Positions 37,334-47,224 of a stretch of 64,000 bases of DNA are shown one piece after another (within the stretch, counting starts at the first letter, position 1; the number at the start of each line of letters is the position of its first letter). The position numbers and the translations under genes are program-made. Source of the DNA: Pseudomonas pudica (GTDB lineage Bacteria > Pseudomonadota > Gammaproteobacteria > Pseudomonadales > Pseudomonadaceae). The stretch is taken from the NCBI RefSeq assembly GCF_015680405.1, contig NZ_JADLJS010000013.1, forward strand, positions 55,384 through 119,383. Reading direction: 5' to 3'. A model generated the notes under the pieces. The model saw only the letters and a program-made list of their open reading frames with translations, was not told the DNA's origin and did not search any database.

Positions 37334-38430
37334 GGCTTGCCCCCTTCAGCCTCGGCCGGCAGGTGGCGGCGCTGTATATAGGCCTGCACTGCGGCCAGGC
37401 TTTCACTGAGGTCAGGGGTTACCACCGACACCGGCTGCTCGGCCAGGGCATTGAGGCTGTCAAGCATGGCCTTGCTTTGCGGGTTGTCGGCGTTGAAGTT
37501 GGCCAGCAGCACGCTGCGAGCGTCGTCCAGCGCCTGGGTGTAGACCTTGCTATCGCCATTGAGCGCTGCCCACTGGGCCTGCTCGATGGTCAGGCTCAGG
37601 GCCAGGCGCAGCTGGTTCAGTTGCTGCCCGGCCAGCAGCGGGCGCACGTTGTCATCGGCGTTGAAGTCGATCTGGAAGTACTTGGAGATCTCGGCCCACC
37701 ACTGGGACAGGCGACTGGCGCCATCACCATCGGCGGTTAGCGCGCCCAGGGCATCGGCATTGGTGTCGAACTCCGGCGACTGGGCGCTGAGTTGCTGCAC
37801 CAGCTCGCGCTGAGCCGCCAGTTTCAGGAACAGGCCGGTACGGTCCGGTTGCTGGGTGCTGTTGAGCGTGGCCAGGCTGCGCGCCAGTTGCTCACGGGCG
37901 GCGAAAGCACCCGGATCACTCTGCTCGCGCAGGATCTCGTCGGCACCCTCTACCAAGGCCTTGGCACTGGTGATGTCCTGCAGCGCCGACAGGCGCAGGG
38001 TGGCGAGGCGCAGCAGGTGCTCGGCCTCGGCCAGGCGCCATTCCTTGCGGCTTTCGCCCAGTATGGTTTCCAACCGCTGGCTGAGGCGTTGCTGATCGCC
38101 TTGCAGTTGTGCCACCAGGCGGCGGCGGTCCTCCAGCTCGCTGGCCGCCGGCAGGCTGGCCAGTTGCGCGCTGATCTGCTGTTCACGCTGCTGCAGCGCC
38201 TCGGCGCGCTGGTTGAGCGCCTCGATGTGCTGGCCCTGGTTGAATTCGCTGCCTTGCAGTTGACGTACCTGCCAGACACCCCAGCCACCTACCGCTACCC
38301 CGGCCGCGCCCAACAGCAGGGCCAGCGTTGCCAGACCACTGCCGGAGCGCTTGGCAGGTGGAGCGGTGACGGGTTCCGCCGGCGCCTGTGCCGACGGCTG
38401 ATCGTTATTGGACAAGACAGTCTCGCTCAC
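37330..38430 (-). CDS. hemX: HemX, membrane protein of the hem operon
   Basis: A 366-residue protein annotated in many genomes as uroporphyrinogen-III C-methyltransferase-like, although methyltransferase motifs are not seen. It has one membrane segment (about 34-55: LATLALLLGAAGVAVGGWGV) followed by a long coiled-coil region and an alpha-helical domain. A GTG start at 38430 is chosen because AAGGA lies seven bases upstream; ATG at 38457 has no site. It lies 45 bases after hemD. Confidence 0.87.
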   Translation of the reverse strand: MSETVLSNNDQPSAQAPAEPVTAPPAKRSGSGLATLALLLGAAGVAVGGWGVWQVRQLQGSEFNQGQHIEALNQRAEALQQREQQISAQLASLPAASELEDRRRLVAQLQGDQQRLSQRLETILGESRKEWRLAEAEHLLRLATLRLSALQDITSAKALVEGADEILREQSDPGAFAAREQLARSLATLNSTQQPDRTGLFLKLAAQRELVQQLSAQSPEFDTNADALGALTADGDGASRLSQWWAEISKYFQIDFNADDNVRPLLAGQQLNQLRLALSLTIEQAQWAALNGDSKVYTQALDDARSVLLANFNADNPQSKAMLDSLNALAEQPVSVVTPDLSESLAAVQAYIQRRHLPAEAEGGKP

Positions 38431-38475
38431 GTATCCATCCTTTGCATGGGGGCGCATCGCGTTCAGCTTAGCGCC

Positions 38476-39243
38476 TTAAGAGGCAGGTGCAGCGCTGCGC
38501 TGCACGGCTGCCAGCAAGGCCATGGCACTGGCGCCACGGCAATCCACAACCTGTTGGGCTCCGGCGGCCCTTGCCTGATCGGCAACCCGAGGGCTGGGCA
38601 CGAACAGCGGCAGACGCGCGAGCTGCGGCCAATCGGCGCCGGCCATCTGCTGCAAGTGTTCAAAACCCTGCCCACTGCTGACCACCAGGCCATTGAGGCG
38701 TTCCGCTTCGATGCGGCGCATCAGGGTGCCCACCGGGTAAGCCGGCAGGCAGCGACGATACAGTTCCAGATAATCGACACTAGCACCTTGCTCTGCAAGA
38801 CGCTCTGCCAGCAGTTCGCGACCTCCCACACCACGAACGATCAAGATCCGTGGTGCCGGCACGGCAACTGCCTGGCGCAGGGCCGGCAGCGCCAGCAACG
38901 CTTCGCTGTCATCGCCACGTGGGGGGAAGCTCACCGCCAGGCCCGCACCCTGCAGCACGGCGGCGGTCGCTTCACCCACGGTGAACCAGCCTTGCACCGG
39001 GGGCTGCAGGCCGGCATCGGCCAGTTGCTCAAGCAACAACCGGGCTGCCGGCTTGCTGACCACGATGATCGCCTGGAAGCCCTGCAGGCCTTCCAGCAAC
39101 AGGCGTTGCTGGTTATTCACAACGACGGGCTCGATAGCCAGCAGCGGCAGGCAGCTGCTGGCTATCCCCTCCGCTGCCAGGCTTTGCGCCAGTGCCGCAC
39201 AGTCCTCGGCAGGCCGGGTCAGCAACAGGCGCCACGAACTCAC
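38476..39243 (-). CDS. hemD: Uroporphyrinogen-III synthase
   Basis: A 255-residue HemD that closes and rearranges hydroxymethylbilane to uroporphyrinogen III. Family features are [18 protein letters not shown], then [10 protein letters not shown] and [12 protein letters not shown], and later [18 protein letters not shown]. The GTG start at 39243 overlaps the hemC stop as GTGA; an in-frame extension to 39411 is antiparallel-frame read-through of hemC. Confidence 0.93.
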   Translation of the reverse strand: MSSWRLLLTRPAEDCAALAQSLAAEGIASSCLPLLAIEPVVVNNQQRLLLEGLQGFQAIIVVSKPAARLLLEQLADAGLQPPVQGWFTVGEATAAVLQGAGLAVSFPPRGDDSEALLALPALRQAVAVPAPRILIVRGVGGRELLAERLAEQGASVDYLELYRRCLPAYPVGTLMRRIEAERLNGLVVSSGQGFEHLQQMAGADWPQLARLPLFVPSPRVADQARAAGAQQVVDCRGASAMALLAAVQRSAAPAS

Positions 39244-40181
39244 GGGTGGCCGGCCTCGCCGTAGACTTCCTTGAGGATGGCCTCGGCGCCCTGCCCCAGC
39301 AGGTCCTCGGCCACCTGCACGCCCAGGGTTTCGGCGGCAGTACGTGGTGCGCGGGCATCGGCCACCAACAGGGTACCGCCGCTGGGTTGGCCTACCAGGC
39401 CACGCAGCCACAGCTGGTCACCTTCAAGCACCGCATAGCAGGCAATCGGTACCTGGCAGCCACCATTCAGGCGCTTGTTCAGGGCACGCTCGGCCACCAC
39501 CCGGTCGGCAGTATCGGCATGGTGCAGCGGCGCCAGCAGTGCATGGATTTCGTGGTCGGCACTGCGACATTCGATACCCACCGCACCCTGGCCGCCTGCC
39601 GGCAGGCTGTCATCGACGCTGATGGCGGAAGTGATGCGGTCCTCGAAACCCAGGCGAATCAAGCCGGCAGCGGCAAGGATGATAGCGTCGTACTCACCGG
39701 CATCCAGCTTGGCCAGGCGGGTGTTGACGTTGCCACGCAGGAAGCGGATTTCCAGGTCCGGGCGACGCGCCAGCAGCTGAGCCTGGCGGCGCAGGCTGGA
39801 GGTACCGACGATGCTGCCGGCAGGCAGCGCTTCGAGGTTGTCGAAGGTATTGGAAACGAAGGCATCGCGCGGGTCTTCGCGCTCACAGATGCAGTACAGG
39901 CCCAGGCCTTCAGGAAAGTCCATGGGCACGTCCTTCATCGAATGCACGGCGATGTCGGCTTCATTGTCCAGCAGGGCGGTTTCCAGTTCCTTGACGAACA
40001 GACCCTTGCCACCGATCTTCGCCAGCGGCGCGTCGAGGAGCTTGTCGCCACGGCTGACCATGGGCACAAGGGTCACCAGCAGACCGGGGTGGGCCTGCTC
40101 GAGGCGGGCTTTGACGTATTCGGCCTGCCACAAGGCCAAGGCACTTTTACGGGTGGCAATGCGGATTTCGCGAGTGGACAT
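39240..40181 (-). CDS. hemC: Porphobilinogen deaminase (hydroxymethylbilane synthase)
   Basis: A 313-residue enzyme that joins four porphobilinogen molecules. It starts [20 protein letters not shown]. The dipyrromethane cofactor cysteine is in [12 protein letters not shown], and the conserved arginine patch ([20 protein letters not shown], then LRGNVNTRL) is intact. It heads hemCDXY, following algR by a 190-base gap holding a REP. Confidence 0.96.
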   Translation of the reverse strand: MSTREIRIATRKSALALWQAEYVKARLEQAHPGLLVTLVPMVSRGDKLLDAPLAKIGGKGLFVKELETALLDNEADIAVHSMKDVPMDFPEGLGLYCICEREDPRDAFVSNTFDNLEALPAGSIVGTSSLRRQAQLLARRPDLEIRFLRGNVNTRLAKLDAGEYDAIILAAAGLIRLGFEDRITSAISVDDSLPAGGQGAVGIECRSADHEIHALLAPLHHADTADRVVAERALNKRLNGGCQVPIACYAVLEGDQLWLRGLVGQPSGGTLLVADARAPRTAAETLGVQVAEDLLGQGAEAILKEVYGEAGHP

Positions 40182-40267
40182 GGAACGCCCCGATCCAGAG
40201 AAATGCTGCCGATGATAACAGCATCGCCGGTATCGCTAGCAGATGTGGATCAGGATCCTGTGCTCAC

Positions 40268-40366
40268 CTGTACCGTCCAATCGCCGGCAAGCCAGCTCCC
40301 ACAGAAGCCGTGCAAGGCTCAACGCTGACGCTATACCTGTGGAGCTTGTCAGCGATTGGGCCGGTC
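40268..40366. repeat. Degenerate REP pair between hemC and algR
   Basis: A clear unit TCGCCGGCAAGCCAGCTCCC is paired with a worn inverted copy CCTGTGGAGCTTGTCAGCGA, so the second unit has lost its symmetry. Confidence 0.75.
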
Positions 40367-40371
40367 CAGGC

Positions 40372-41115
40372 TCAGAGGGTCTGCATCATCTTGCGCACAC
40401 CGGCCACGTGGCGCCGGCTGACGGTCAGGGCGTCTCCGTCCAGGCCTTTCAGGTATAGCTGGAAATGCCCCAGCGGCGTGCGCTGCAGGCGTTCGATACG
40501 CTCACGGGCGACCAGCGCATTGCGGTGGATACGCACGAAGCGTTCGCCAAACTCGTCTTCCAAGGCCTTGAGCGGCTCGTCGAGCAGGACCTCCCCGGCC
40601 TCATGGCGCAAGGTCACGTACTTGTGGTCGGCAATGAAATAGATCACCTGTGGCAAAGGGATCAGCTCGATGCCTTTGCGCGTGCGGGCACTGATGTGGC
40701 TACGCGGGCCGCCACCTTCATTGGCTGGCCTGGTGAGCGCCGCCAACTGGGCCCGGTTGGGCTTTTCAGCCTTGCGCAAGGCATCGCGCAAGGCTTGGGC
40801 CTGGAAAGGTTTGGTCACATGGCTGAGGGTACTGTCCTTGAAAGCCTCGGCACCGTATTCATCGTCCCCGGTGCAAAACACCACCGCCGGCGGCGCCTCG
40901 CGCTCGCACAGGCGAGCAGCAACCTGCAGGCCGTCCAGGCCAGGCATGCCGATGTCCAGCAGGACCACATCGGGCTTGAGGCTTTCGATCAGCGCCAAGG
41001 CCTCTTCGCCGTTGGTGGCGCTAGGCTCCAGCACGGTGTAGCCCTCCAGTTCGCCGAGCAGCCGGCTGAGGCGCTCACGGCCTTGGGGTTCGTCATCAAC
41101 GATCAGGACATTCAT
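40372..41115 (-). CDS. algR: AlgR LytTR-type response regulator
   Basis: A 247-residue regulator. Residues 1-115 are a receiver domain with D54 (VVLLDIGMPGLDG), and residues about 140-247 are a LytTR DNA-binding domain (IPLPQVIYFIADHKYVTLRH; RFVRIHRNALVARERI). AlgR governs alginate, pili and cyanide genes in P. aeruginosa, where the partner gene algZ/fimS lies just upstream. Here only 296 non-coding bases separate algR from divergent argH, so the kinase gene is absent from this locus. Confidence 0.94.
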   Translation of the reverse strand: MNVLIVDDEPQGRERLSRLLGELEGYTVLEPSATNGEEALALIESLKPDVVLLDIGMPGLDGLQVAARLCEREAPPAVVFCTGDDEYGAEAFKDSTLSHVTKPFQAQALRDALRKAEKPNRAQLAALTRPANEGGGPRSHISARTRKGIELIPLPQVIYFIADHKYVTLRHEAGEVLLDEPLKALEDEFGERFVRIHRNALVARERIERLQRTPLGHFQLYLKGLDGDALTVSRRHVAGVRKMMQTL

Positions 41116-41411
41116 AATTGCGCTGGATTCCTGAATGAGTCTCGCACAGGTATAGCGTAGACAGGTATGGTTCGAGCGACACTGAGGTCACGCTCTAGAC
41201 CGGTGCGATGGCCAAAGATTCACTCGGCCGGCAGATTCACTGCCAGTCCTCTGTCCAACTGTAGACGGTCCGTGGAACACTGCCGTTCATTCCTGCAAAT
41301 CCTTCTCTGTCGTTTTCCGAGCATTTCTATCGACCAGCGCCCTGCGGCGGCCAGTCCAACCCTGCTATCATCGGCGGCACTTTTTCGTTCACGCCTGCAA
41401 TGAGTGAATCC
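41116..41411. promoter_or_regulatory. algR/argH divergent intergenic region, no algZ
   Basis: 296 bases without a coding feature. It must hold the algR and argH promoters; no convincing -35/-10 or AlgU site was recognised. Nothing resembling a histidine-kinase remnant was seen in any frame. Confidence 0.6.
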
Positions 41412-42806
41412 ATGAGCACCGACAAGACCAATCAGTCCTGGGGCGGCCGCTTCAGTGAGCCCGTCGACGCCTTCGTCGCCCGTTTCACCGCCTCGGTCGA
41501 TTTCGACAAGCGCCTGTACCGCCACGACATCATGGGTTCGATCGCCCATGCCACCATGCTGGCGCAGGTCGGCGTGCTCAGCGATGCCGAGCGCGACACC
41601 ATCATCGATGGCCTGAAAACCATCCAGGGCGAGATCGAGGCCGGCACCTTCGACTGGCGCGTCGACCTCGAAGATGTGCACATGAACATCGAGGCACGCC
41701 TGACCGACCGTATCGGCATCACCGGCAAGAAGCTGCACACCGGCCGTAGCCGCAACGACCAGGTGGCCACCGACATTCGCCTTTGGCTGCGCGATGAAAT
41801 CGACCTGATCCTGGCCGAAATCACCCGCCTGCAACAGGGCCTGCTGGAGCAGGCCGAGCGTGAAGCCGAAACCATCATGCCCGGTTTCACCCACCTGCAG
41901 ACGGCCCAGCCGGTCACCTTCGGCCATCACCTGCTGGCCTGGTTCGAGATGCTCAGCCGCGACTATGAGCGCCTGGTCGACTGCCGCAAGCGTGCCAACC
42001 GCATGCCCCTGGGCAGCGCCGCGCTGGCAGGCACCACCTACCCGATCGACCGCGAACTCACCTGCAAGCTGCTGGGCTTCGAAGCCGTGGCCGGCAACTC
42101 GCTGGACGGCGTGTCGGACCGCGACTTCGCCATTGAATTCTGCGCCGCCGCCAGCGTGGCGATGATGCACCTGTCGCGCTTCTCCGAAGAGCTGGTGCTG
42201 TGGACCAGCGCGCAGTTCCAGTTCATCGACCTGCCAGACCGCTTCTGCACTGGCAGCTCGATCATGCCGCAGAAAAAGAACCCGGACGTGCCGGAACTGG
42301 TACGTGGCAAGAGCGGCCGCGTGTTTGGTGCCCTGACCGGCCTGCTGACCCTGATGAAAGGCCAGCCGCTGGCCTACAACAAGGACAACCAGGAAGACAA
42401 GGAACCGCTGTTCGACGCCGCCGACACCCTGCGCGACTCGCTGCGTGCCTTTGCCGACATGATCCCGGCAATCAAGCCCAAGCACGCCATCATGCGTGAA
42501 GCGGCCCTGCGCGGTTTCTCCACCGCCACCGACCTGGCCGACTACCTGGTACGCCGTGGCCTGCCGTTCCGTGACTGCCACGAGATCGTGGGTCATGCGG
42601 TGAAATATGGCGTGGACACCGGCAAGGACCTGGCCGAAATGAGCCTGGACGAACTGCGCCAGTTCAGCGACCAGATCGAGCAGGACGTGTTTGCCGTGCT
42701 GACCCTGGAAGGCTCGGTGAATGCCCGTAACCACATTGGTGGTACCGCGCCGGCGCAGGTGCGTGCGGCCGTCGCCCGCGGCAAGGCGCTGCTGGCTTCG
42801 CGTTAA
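41412..42806 (+). CDS. argH: Argininosuccinate lyase
   Basis: A 464-residue fumarase-superfamily enzyme that splits argininosuccinate into arginine and fumarate. The signature [17 protein letters not shown]-like [11 protein letters not shown] and the TGFTHLQ-like [12 protein letters not shown] are present. The start at 41412 ([14 protein letters not shown]) matches the usual length; ATG at 41400, four codons up, is also possible. Confidence 0.96.
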   Translation: MSTDKTNQSWGGRFSEPVDAFVARFTASVDFDKRLYRHDIMGSIAHATMLAQVGVLSDAERDTIIDGLKTIQGEIEAGTFDWRVDLEDVHMNIEARLTDRIGITGKKLHTGRSRNDQVATDIRLWLRDEIDLILAEITRLQQGLLEQAEREAETIMPGFTHLQTAQPVTFGHHLLAWFEMLSRDYERLVDCRKRANRMPLGSAALAGTTYPIDRELTCKLLGFEAVAGNSLDGVSDRDFAIEFCAAASVAMMHLSRFSEELVLWTSAQFQFIDLPDRFCTGSSIMPQKKNPDVPELVRGKSGRVFGALTGLLTLMKGQPLAYNKDNQEDKEPLFDAADTLRDSLRAFADMIPAIKPKHAIMREAALRGFSTATDLADYLVRRGLPFRDCHEIVGHAVKYGVDTGKDLAEMSLDELRQFSDQIEQDVFAVLTLEGSVNARNHIGGTAPAQVRAAVARGKALLASR

Positions 42807-42826
42807 GGCCTCAAGGCGAGGGCTTT

Positions 42827-42932
42827 GCCCTCGATCGCCGGCAAGCCAGCTCCCACAGGTATAGCGTGACCCTCAAGGTAAGCACTGTAACTGTGGGAGC
42901 TGGCTTGCCGGCGATGGGCTGCGAAGCAGCCC
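42827..42932. repeat. REP pair, GCCGGCAAGCC-type family
   Basis: GATCGCCGGCAAGCCAGCTC..CACAGG is inverted as CTGTGGGAGCTGGCTTGCCG..GATGGGCTGCGAAGCAGCCC between convergent argH and the GST gene. Confidence 0.9.
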
Positions 42933-42938
42933 TTGCTT

Positions 42939-43601
42939 TTAGCGTTTACCGCTGCGAATCATCTCCATGAAGGCCGGCATCGCCGCCTCCTTGTCCGCCA
43001 CGATCCGCGCCATGTGCGGGTTGTCGCCCATCAGCTGCAGCAACGCCTTGGCCTGCGGGAAGTCTGCCAGGAAGTCGATGTTCAGCACCTTCTTGCCCAC
43101 CGCGCAGGCCAGATCGACCGAGAAGCAGAACATCAGGTCTGCCAGGGTCAGTTGCTCACCCGCCACATAGGGCGTGAAGCGGCCGTTGCGCTTGAGCGTG
43201 GCAAAACCGGCCAGCAGGTCGGCACGGGCTTTCTCCTTTATCAGTGGCTCGACCTGCATACCAAAGAAAGACTCGGCATAGCAGGTACGCGCCGGCAGCT
43301 CGATGTACAGCTCGATTTCCTTGAGCAGCTCGCGCACCTTGGCTTGCCCGAACGGGTCGGCCGGCAGCAGCGCCTTGCCGCCTTGAGTCTGCTCGATATA
43401 GTCGAGGATCACGCTTGTTTCGCTGAGGAAGCCGTGTTCGGTCTGCAGCACCGGGACCTTGCCTCGCGGGCTCACTTCCAGCGCCTGTGGCGCCTGGCCG
43501 CCATAGAAGGTGACTTCCTCGAAGGGCAGGCCTTTTTCCAGCAGGGCCAGCTTGACCATGTTGTAGTAGTTGCTGACCGAGAATCCATGAAGCTTGAGCA
43601 T
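42939..43601 (-). CDS. Glutathione S-transferase family protein
   Basis: A 220-residue protein with an N-terminal thioredoxin-like domain (MLKLHGFSVSNYYNMVKLAL; GKVPVLQTEHGFLSETSVIL, the glutathione-binding SE pair) and an all-helical C-terminal domain (GEQLTLADLMFCFSVDLA). Substrate unknown. The start at 43601 follows GGAGG at ten bases. Confidence 0.9.
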   Translation of the reverse strand: MLKLHGFSVSNYYNMVKLALLEKGLPFEEVTFYGGQAPQALEVSPRGKVPVLQTEHGFLSETSVILDYIEQTQGGKALLPADPFGQAKVRELLKEIELYIELPARTCYAESFFGMQVEPLIKEKARADLLAGFATLKRNGRFTPYVAGEQLTLADLMFCFSVDLACAVGKKVLNIDFLADFPQAKALLQLMGDNPHMARIVADKEAAMPAFMEMIRSGKR

Positions 43602-43749
43602 GAGGTAACAGCCTCCAGGCCGTAAGGGGTTGGCCCGGCATTTATAGACCGTACGCCCGCCCCTGACCAGCGTCATGCGCCCCGTCAATGCCCGGGCATT
43701 GCCGCCACGGGCGTGGCACACTGTGCCTCCACATCACAGGAGTACCGCC

Positions 43750-44052
43750 ATGAGCGAGCCCACCGACATCGACAATGACGACGACGAAGCCTTCGCCGAG
43801 GCAACGCTGACCCAGGCCATCGAAAACCAGATAGAAAGCGGCGAGCCGCCAGCGGCCAAGGCCACCTTCAACAAGCTGACCCTGGTTGGCTATGAGCGTG
43901 AAGACATTCTCAACCTGATGGCCCACGTGCTGGCCTTCGAGATCGATAACATGCTTGTGGAGGACCGCGCGTTCAATGGCGAATGGTACGAGAATGCCCT
44001 GCGCGCGCTGCCGGAGCTGCCGCCTGAGATGGATCAAGGCGAGGACGAATAA
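43750..44052 (+). CDS. Conserved hypothetical acidic protein
   Basis: A 100-residue very acidic protein (opening MSEPTDIDNDDDEAFAEATL, ending MDQGEDE) with a helical core (LTLVGYEREDILNLMAHVLA). I do not recognise a family. CAGGAGTACCGCC before the ATG supports translation. It is divergent from the GST gene. Confidence 0.75.
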   Translation: MSEPTDIDNDDDEAFAEATLTQAIENQIESGEPPAAKATFNKLTLVGYEREDILNLMAHVLAFEIDNMLVEDRAFNGEWYENALRALPELPPEMDQGEDE

Positions 44053-44122
44053 CCCGGCTACACTCGAAGATCAGGCACCGTAGAACGGTGCCGTCATCCT
44101 TGTCTGGAAGTCAGGAGTCGCC

Positions 44123-44368
44123 ATGCCTTTTACCCCCGATCTGATCGCTGAACTGGAAGTACTTTCGCTGTTCAAGCACGACAGCAGCCAGGAAGGCATC
44201 AAGATTCACAAGAACGCTTCCCCCGCACTGGTAGCCGCCGCGCAGCGCCTGTATGAAAAGGGGCTGACCGATCAACCTGATGGCGGCTACCTGACCAGCC
44301 TGGGTCATGACGCTGTCGAAAGTGTCCAGTTGCTGCAAAACATCCTGAAGGCGCCACAGCCGGCTTGA
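44123..44368 (+). CDS. TIGR02647-family small protein
   Basis: An 81-residue protein beginning MPFTPDLIAELEVLSLFKHD and containing GIKIHKNASPALVAAAQRLY and QPDGGYLTSLGHDAVE, matching the TIGR02647 family, which has been suggested to be DNA-binding. TCAGGAGTCGCC precedes the ATG. It follows the acidic protein gene by 70 bases. Confidence 0.85.
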   Translation: MPFTPDLIAELEVLSLFKHDSSQEGIKIHKNASPALVAAAQRLYEKGLTDQPDGGYLTSLGHDAVESVQLLQNILKAPQPA

Positions 44369-44404
44369 ATGGCGGTCTTGCTCAAACTTTGAAACTCGCG
44401 CGGT

Positions 44405-44500
44405 CCCTGTGGGAGCGGCTTTAGCCGCGAATACCGGCGAAGCCGGTGCCATACACCGCGCCGCTTGCTTCGCGGGTAAACCCGCTGCCACAGGGGGCCG
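44405..44500. repeat. Compound REP, CCTCTTCGCGGG-like family
   Basis: TCCCTGTGGGAGCGGCTTTA plus AGCCGCGAATACCGGCG is followed by TTGCTTCGCGGGTAAACCCG plus CTGCCACAGG; the two arms differ, so this is a hybrid pair between convergent genes. Confidence 0.75.
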
Positions 44501-44518
44501 CGCTAGCCTGTCAGGCGA

Positions 44519-46429
44519 TCAGTTAGCCGCTGCCCTGCGCTTTTCCACCAGGCGCGAGCGCCCGTACAGGAACACGATGGCCAGCAAGGCCAGCGCCTGC
44601 GCCGAAAGCGAGTAGGCGTCAGCATGAATCCCCAGCCAGTCGAACTCGAAGAACGCCACCGGCCGTGTGCCAAGTACCCCGGCCTCTTGCAGTGCCTTCA
44701 CGCCATGCCCGGCAAACACCACCGACAAGGCACATAGCAGCGCTGCGTTGATGCTGAAGAACAGCGACAGCGGCAGCTTGGCCGAACCACGCAGAATTAC
44801 CCAGGCCAACCCCACCAGCAGCACAAGCGCCGTGGCACCGCCCGCCAGCACCGCCTGGTGCCCGGCTGGGCCGGCCTGCAGCCACAGGGTTTCGTAGAAC
44901 AGGATCACTTCGAACAGTTCGCGGTAAACCGAGAAGAACGCCAGCACGGCAAAACCGAAACGTCCGCCACCACTGACCAGGCTGCTCTTGATGTAGTCCT
45001 GCCACGCGGCCGCATGGCGGCGGTCGTGCATCCACACGCCAAGCCACAGCACCATCACCGCAGCGAAAAGCGCCGTGCAACCTTCCAGCAGTTCGCGCTG
45101 AGCGCCACCAACGTCGATCACATAGGCTGCCAGGGCCCAGGTTGCAAAACCGGCCACCAGTGCCAACCCCCATCCGATGTTGACGCTGCGCACCGCCGAC
45201 TGCTGGCCGGTATTGCGCAGGAAGGCCAGGATCGCCGCCAGCACCAGAATCGCCTCCAGGCCTTCGCGCAGCAGGATCAGCAAGCCGGATACAAAGCTCA
45301 GCGACCAGCTCAGGCCATCGCTGCCGAGCAGTTTGGAAGCCTGCTCGAGCTTGGCCTTGGCTTCGCTCAGGCGTTGCTCGGCCTGGGCCACGGGCATGCC
45401 GTCCTGCAGCGACTGACGATAGGCCATCAGCGATTTTTCGGTGTCCTTGCGCGCCTGGGTGTCGATATTGTCCAGCGAGCTTTCCACCAGTTCGAAGCCT
45501 TCCAGGTAGGCCGCTACTGACAGGTCATAAGCCTGGTCGTGATCACCTGCGCGGTAGGCCGCCAGGCTCTTGTCCAAGGTGCTCGCGGTGTACTCGAGCA
45601 ATTGCGCCGGGCCACGTTTGACCTGTGGCGGTTGAGCGCGCTGGGCGCGAAACGCTTCTACGACCGCAGGGCCTTCGTTGGCGGCGACTTCGGCCGGGGT
45701 CTGGCGAGCCAAGTCGCCAATGTTCCAGGTCTTGTCGCCTTTGCCGGCTTCTGGCTTGGCGGTGAAGCTGGCGATGTAAGCGGCTACGTCCCAGCGCTGG
45801 CGGTCGTCCAACTGGTCGGCAAAGGACGGCATCTCGGTGCCATCGATGCCCAGGGCCAGGGTGTTGTAGAGGTCGAACAGGCTCAACTGGTCGAGGCGGG
45901 AGACATCGCGCAGGTTGGCGGGTGCAGGCTCAAGGCCCACGCCGGCCGGGCCATCGCCAGCGCCGGTGTCGCCGTGGCAGATCGAACAGTTTTGCGCGTA
46001 CAACGAAGCGCCGCGGGCCGGGTCCGGGGTAATCACCGGAGCCTGGCTGACCTCATAGGCCACCGCCAGACGAGCGCCCAATTGGCGGGCCTGTTTGGCG
46101 ACAGCCGGGCCGTCCTGACGCTGGTCGATGGCGTGGCGCAACGCCTGGATGCCTTGCTCCAGAGCAGCTTGCTCGGCGTTTGCAGGCAAGCTTTTGACCA
46201 GCTCGGCCAATACCGCGCTGAACTCTTGCTGCTCGCGGTATTCGCCATCGTCGATGACCTTGCCGTCTTGTACGGTCGGCGGGTAGTCGGCGCCAATGTA
46301 GTCCAGCAGGTGCAGGGCCTTGGTGGCCTCGGCGGAGGCCTCGGCCTGCGCCAAGGTGCTGCACAGCGCCAGCACCGGGCCGAGCAATATAACCGGCAGC
46401 CAGGCAAGCAGACGGGAACGGGTTTTCAT
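44519..46429 (-). CDS. Cytochrome c-FTR1 iron permease fusion
   Basis: A 636-residue protein with a signal peptide (cut near TLAQAEAS). Residues about 130-225 are a cytochrome c domain (heme site CSICHGD, later TEMPSFADQL supplying the methionine), and residues about 360-630 are an FTR1/EfeU-type permease with seven membrane segments and iron-binding REGLEAILVL and YRELFEVILFYE. Oxidation of Fe(II) by the haem domain and Fe(III) import is the expected scheme. The start at 46429 (MKTRSRLLAW) gives the signal peptide. Confidence 0.88.
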   Translation of the reverse strand: MKTRSRLLAWLPVILLGPVLALCSTLAQAEASAEATKALHLLDYIGADYPPTVQDGKVIDDGEYREQQEFSAVLAELVKSLPANAEQAALEQGIQALRHAIDQRQDGPAVAKQARQLGARLAVAYEVSQAPVITPDPARGASLYAQNCSICHGDTGAGDGPAGVGLEPAPANLRDVSRLDQLSLFDLYNTLALGIDGTEMPSFADQLDDRQRWDVAAYIASFTAKPEAGKGDKTWNIGDLARQTPAEVAANEGPAVVEAFRAQRAQPPQVKRGPAQLLEYTASTLDKSLAAYRAGDHDQAYDLSVAAYLEGFELVESSLDNIDTQARKDTEKSLMAYRQSLQDGMPVAQAEQRLSEAKAKLEQASKLLGSDGLSWSLSFVSGLLILLREGLEAILVLAAILAFLRNTGQQSAVRSVNIGWGLALVAGFATWALAAYVIDVGGAQRELLEGCTALFAAVMVLWLGVWMHDRRHAAAWQDYIKSSLVSGGGRFGFAVLAFFSVYRELFEVILFYETLWLQAGPAGHQAVLAGGATALVLLVGLAWVILRGSAKLPLSLFFSINAALLCALSVVFAGHGVKALQEAGVLGTRPVAFFEFDWLGIHADAYSLSAQALALLAIVFLYGRSRLVEKRRAAAN

Positions 46430-46752
46430 GGCCAGTCTCGAAGGGAATGCGAAAGAGAACATTGTTCACTTCCACTTAGCTTCGCTCAAGGGTGCCGGGC
46501 GGATTTCATGAAAAATCTTGCTACAAATCAGATGAAGAGGGGGAATGCGCTGAACCTGTGGGAGATTCTGTCTTGTGTTGCCTGCCCACAGGTATTGCAC
46601 ATGGCTTGAGGGAGATGCGCTCGTGGTGGGAGCTGGCTTGCCGGCGATGAAGGCTGCGCCGATGTCACTGGAAACACCGGGTACCAATTGATTGGTTATT
46701 CGCAGATCCATAGCCACTAGCCTGAGGAGCAAACCATCAGGAGACAGGGAAC
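46430..46752. other. Intergenic region before the RAYT gene
   Basis: 323 bases without a gene, holding the promoter side of the FTR1 gene and one REP unit (46622-46650). Just before the RAYT ATG, CAGGAGACAGGGAAC supplies a ribosome-binding site. Confidence 0.6.
46622..46650. repeat. REP unit upstream of the RAYT
   Basis: Single unit GTGGTGGGAGCTGGCTTGCC plus GGCGATG, starting with the GTGG tetranucleotide typical of RAYT-recognised REPs. Confidence 0.8.
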
Positions 46753-47208
46753 ATGGATCGCCCCCACTCAGTTCAGTTACGGCTTGGCCGTTTTTCGGAA
46801 ACCAGTCGATTGTATCTGCTTACCAGCACAACCCTTGACCGGGCCCCAATATTCAATGACTTTCACTCGGCCCGCTTGCTGGTTGCCGAGTTGCGCCAGG
46901 CTGAAGAGGAAGGTGCCGTAAGATCGCTGGCCTGGGTGGTGATGCCTGATCACTTTCATTGGCTGGTCGAGCTTGGACCGGGCAGCCTGAAGCGCTTGAT
47001 GCGCAGGGTGAAATCTCGCAGCACCATGATGATCAACAGGTATCAAGGGCGAAGCGGCCAGCTCTGGCAGAAGGGATTTCATGACCGAGCATTGCGCCGG
47101 GAGGAGAATGTGCAGGCGGTGGCGCGGTACATTGTCATGAATCCGAAGCGGGCAGGATTGGTCGCGAGGGTGGGGGATTATCCGCATTGGGATGCAATTT
47201 GGCTTTGA
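46753..47208 (+). mobile_element. REP-associated tyrosine transposase (RAYT)
   Basis: A 151-residue Y1-type single-strand transposase related to IS200/IS605 TnpA. The HUH motif is HFHW (MPDHFHWLVELG), and the downstream region QKGFHDRALRREENVQAVAR and YIVMNPKRAGL carries the catalytic tyrosine candidate. RAYTs act on REP hairpins and are single-copy, chromosomally fixed genes. It is flanked by REPs of the GCCGGCAAGCC family on both sides, as expected for a RAYT and its cognate repeat. Confidence 0.92.
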
Positions 47209-47224
47209 TGGGGCTTTGCCTGTC

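Noticed and set aside
39244..39411. 56-residue N-terminal extension of HemD
   Set aside because: It lies inside hemC in another frame and lacks HemD similarity; the GTGA overlap gives the right start.
41220..42734. 504-codon frame opposite argH, which could be mistaken for an algZ-like gene next to algR
   Set aside because: No kinase motif; it is argH complement and lies beyond the argH start on the wrong side.
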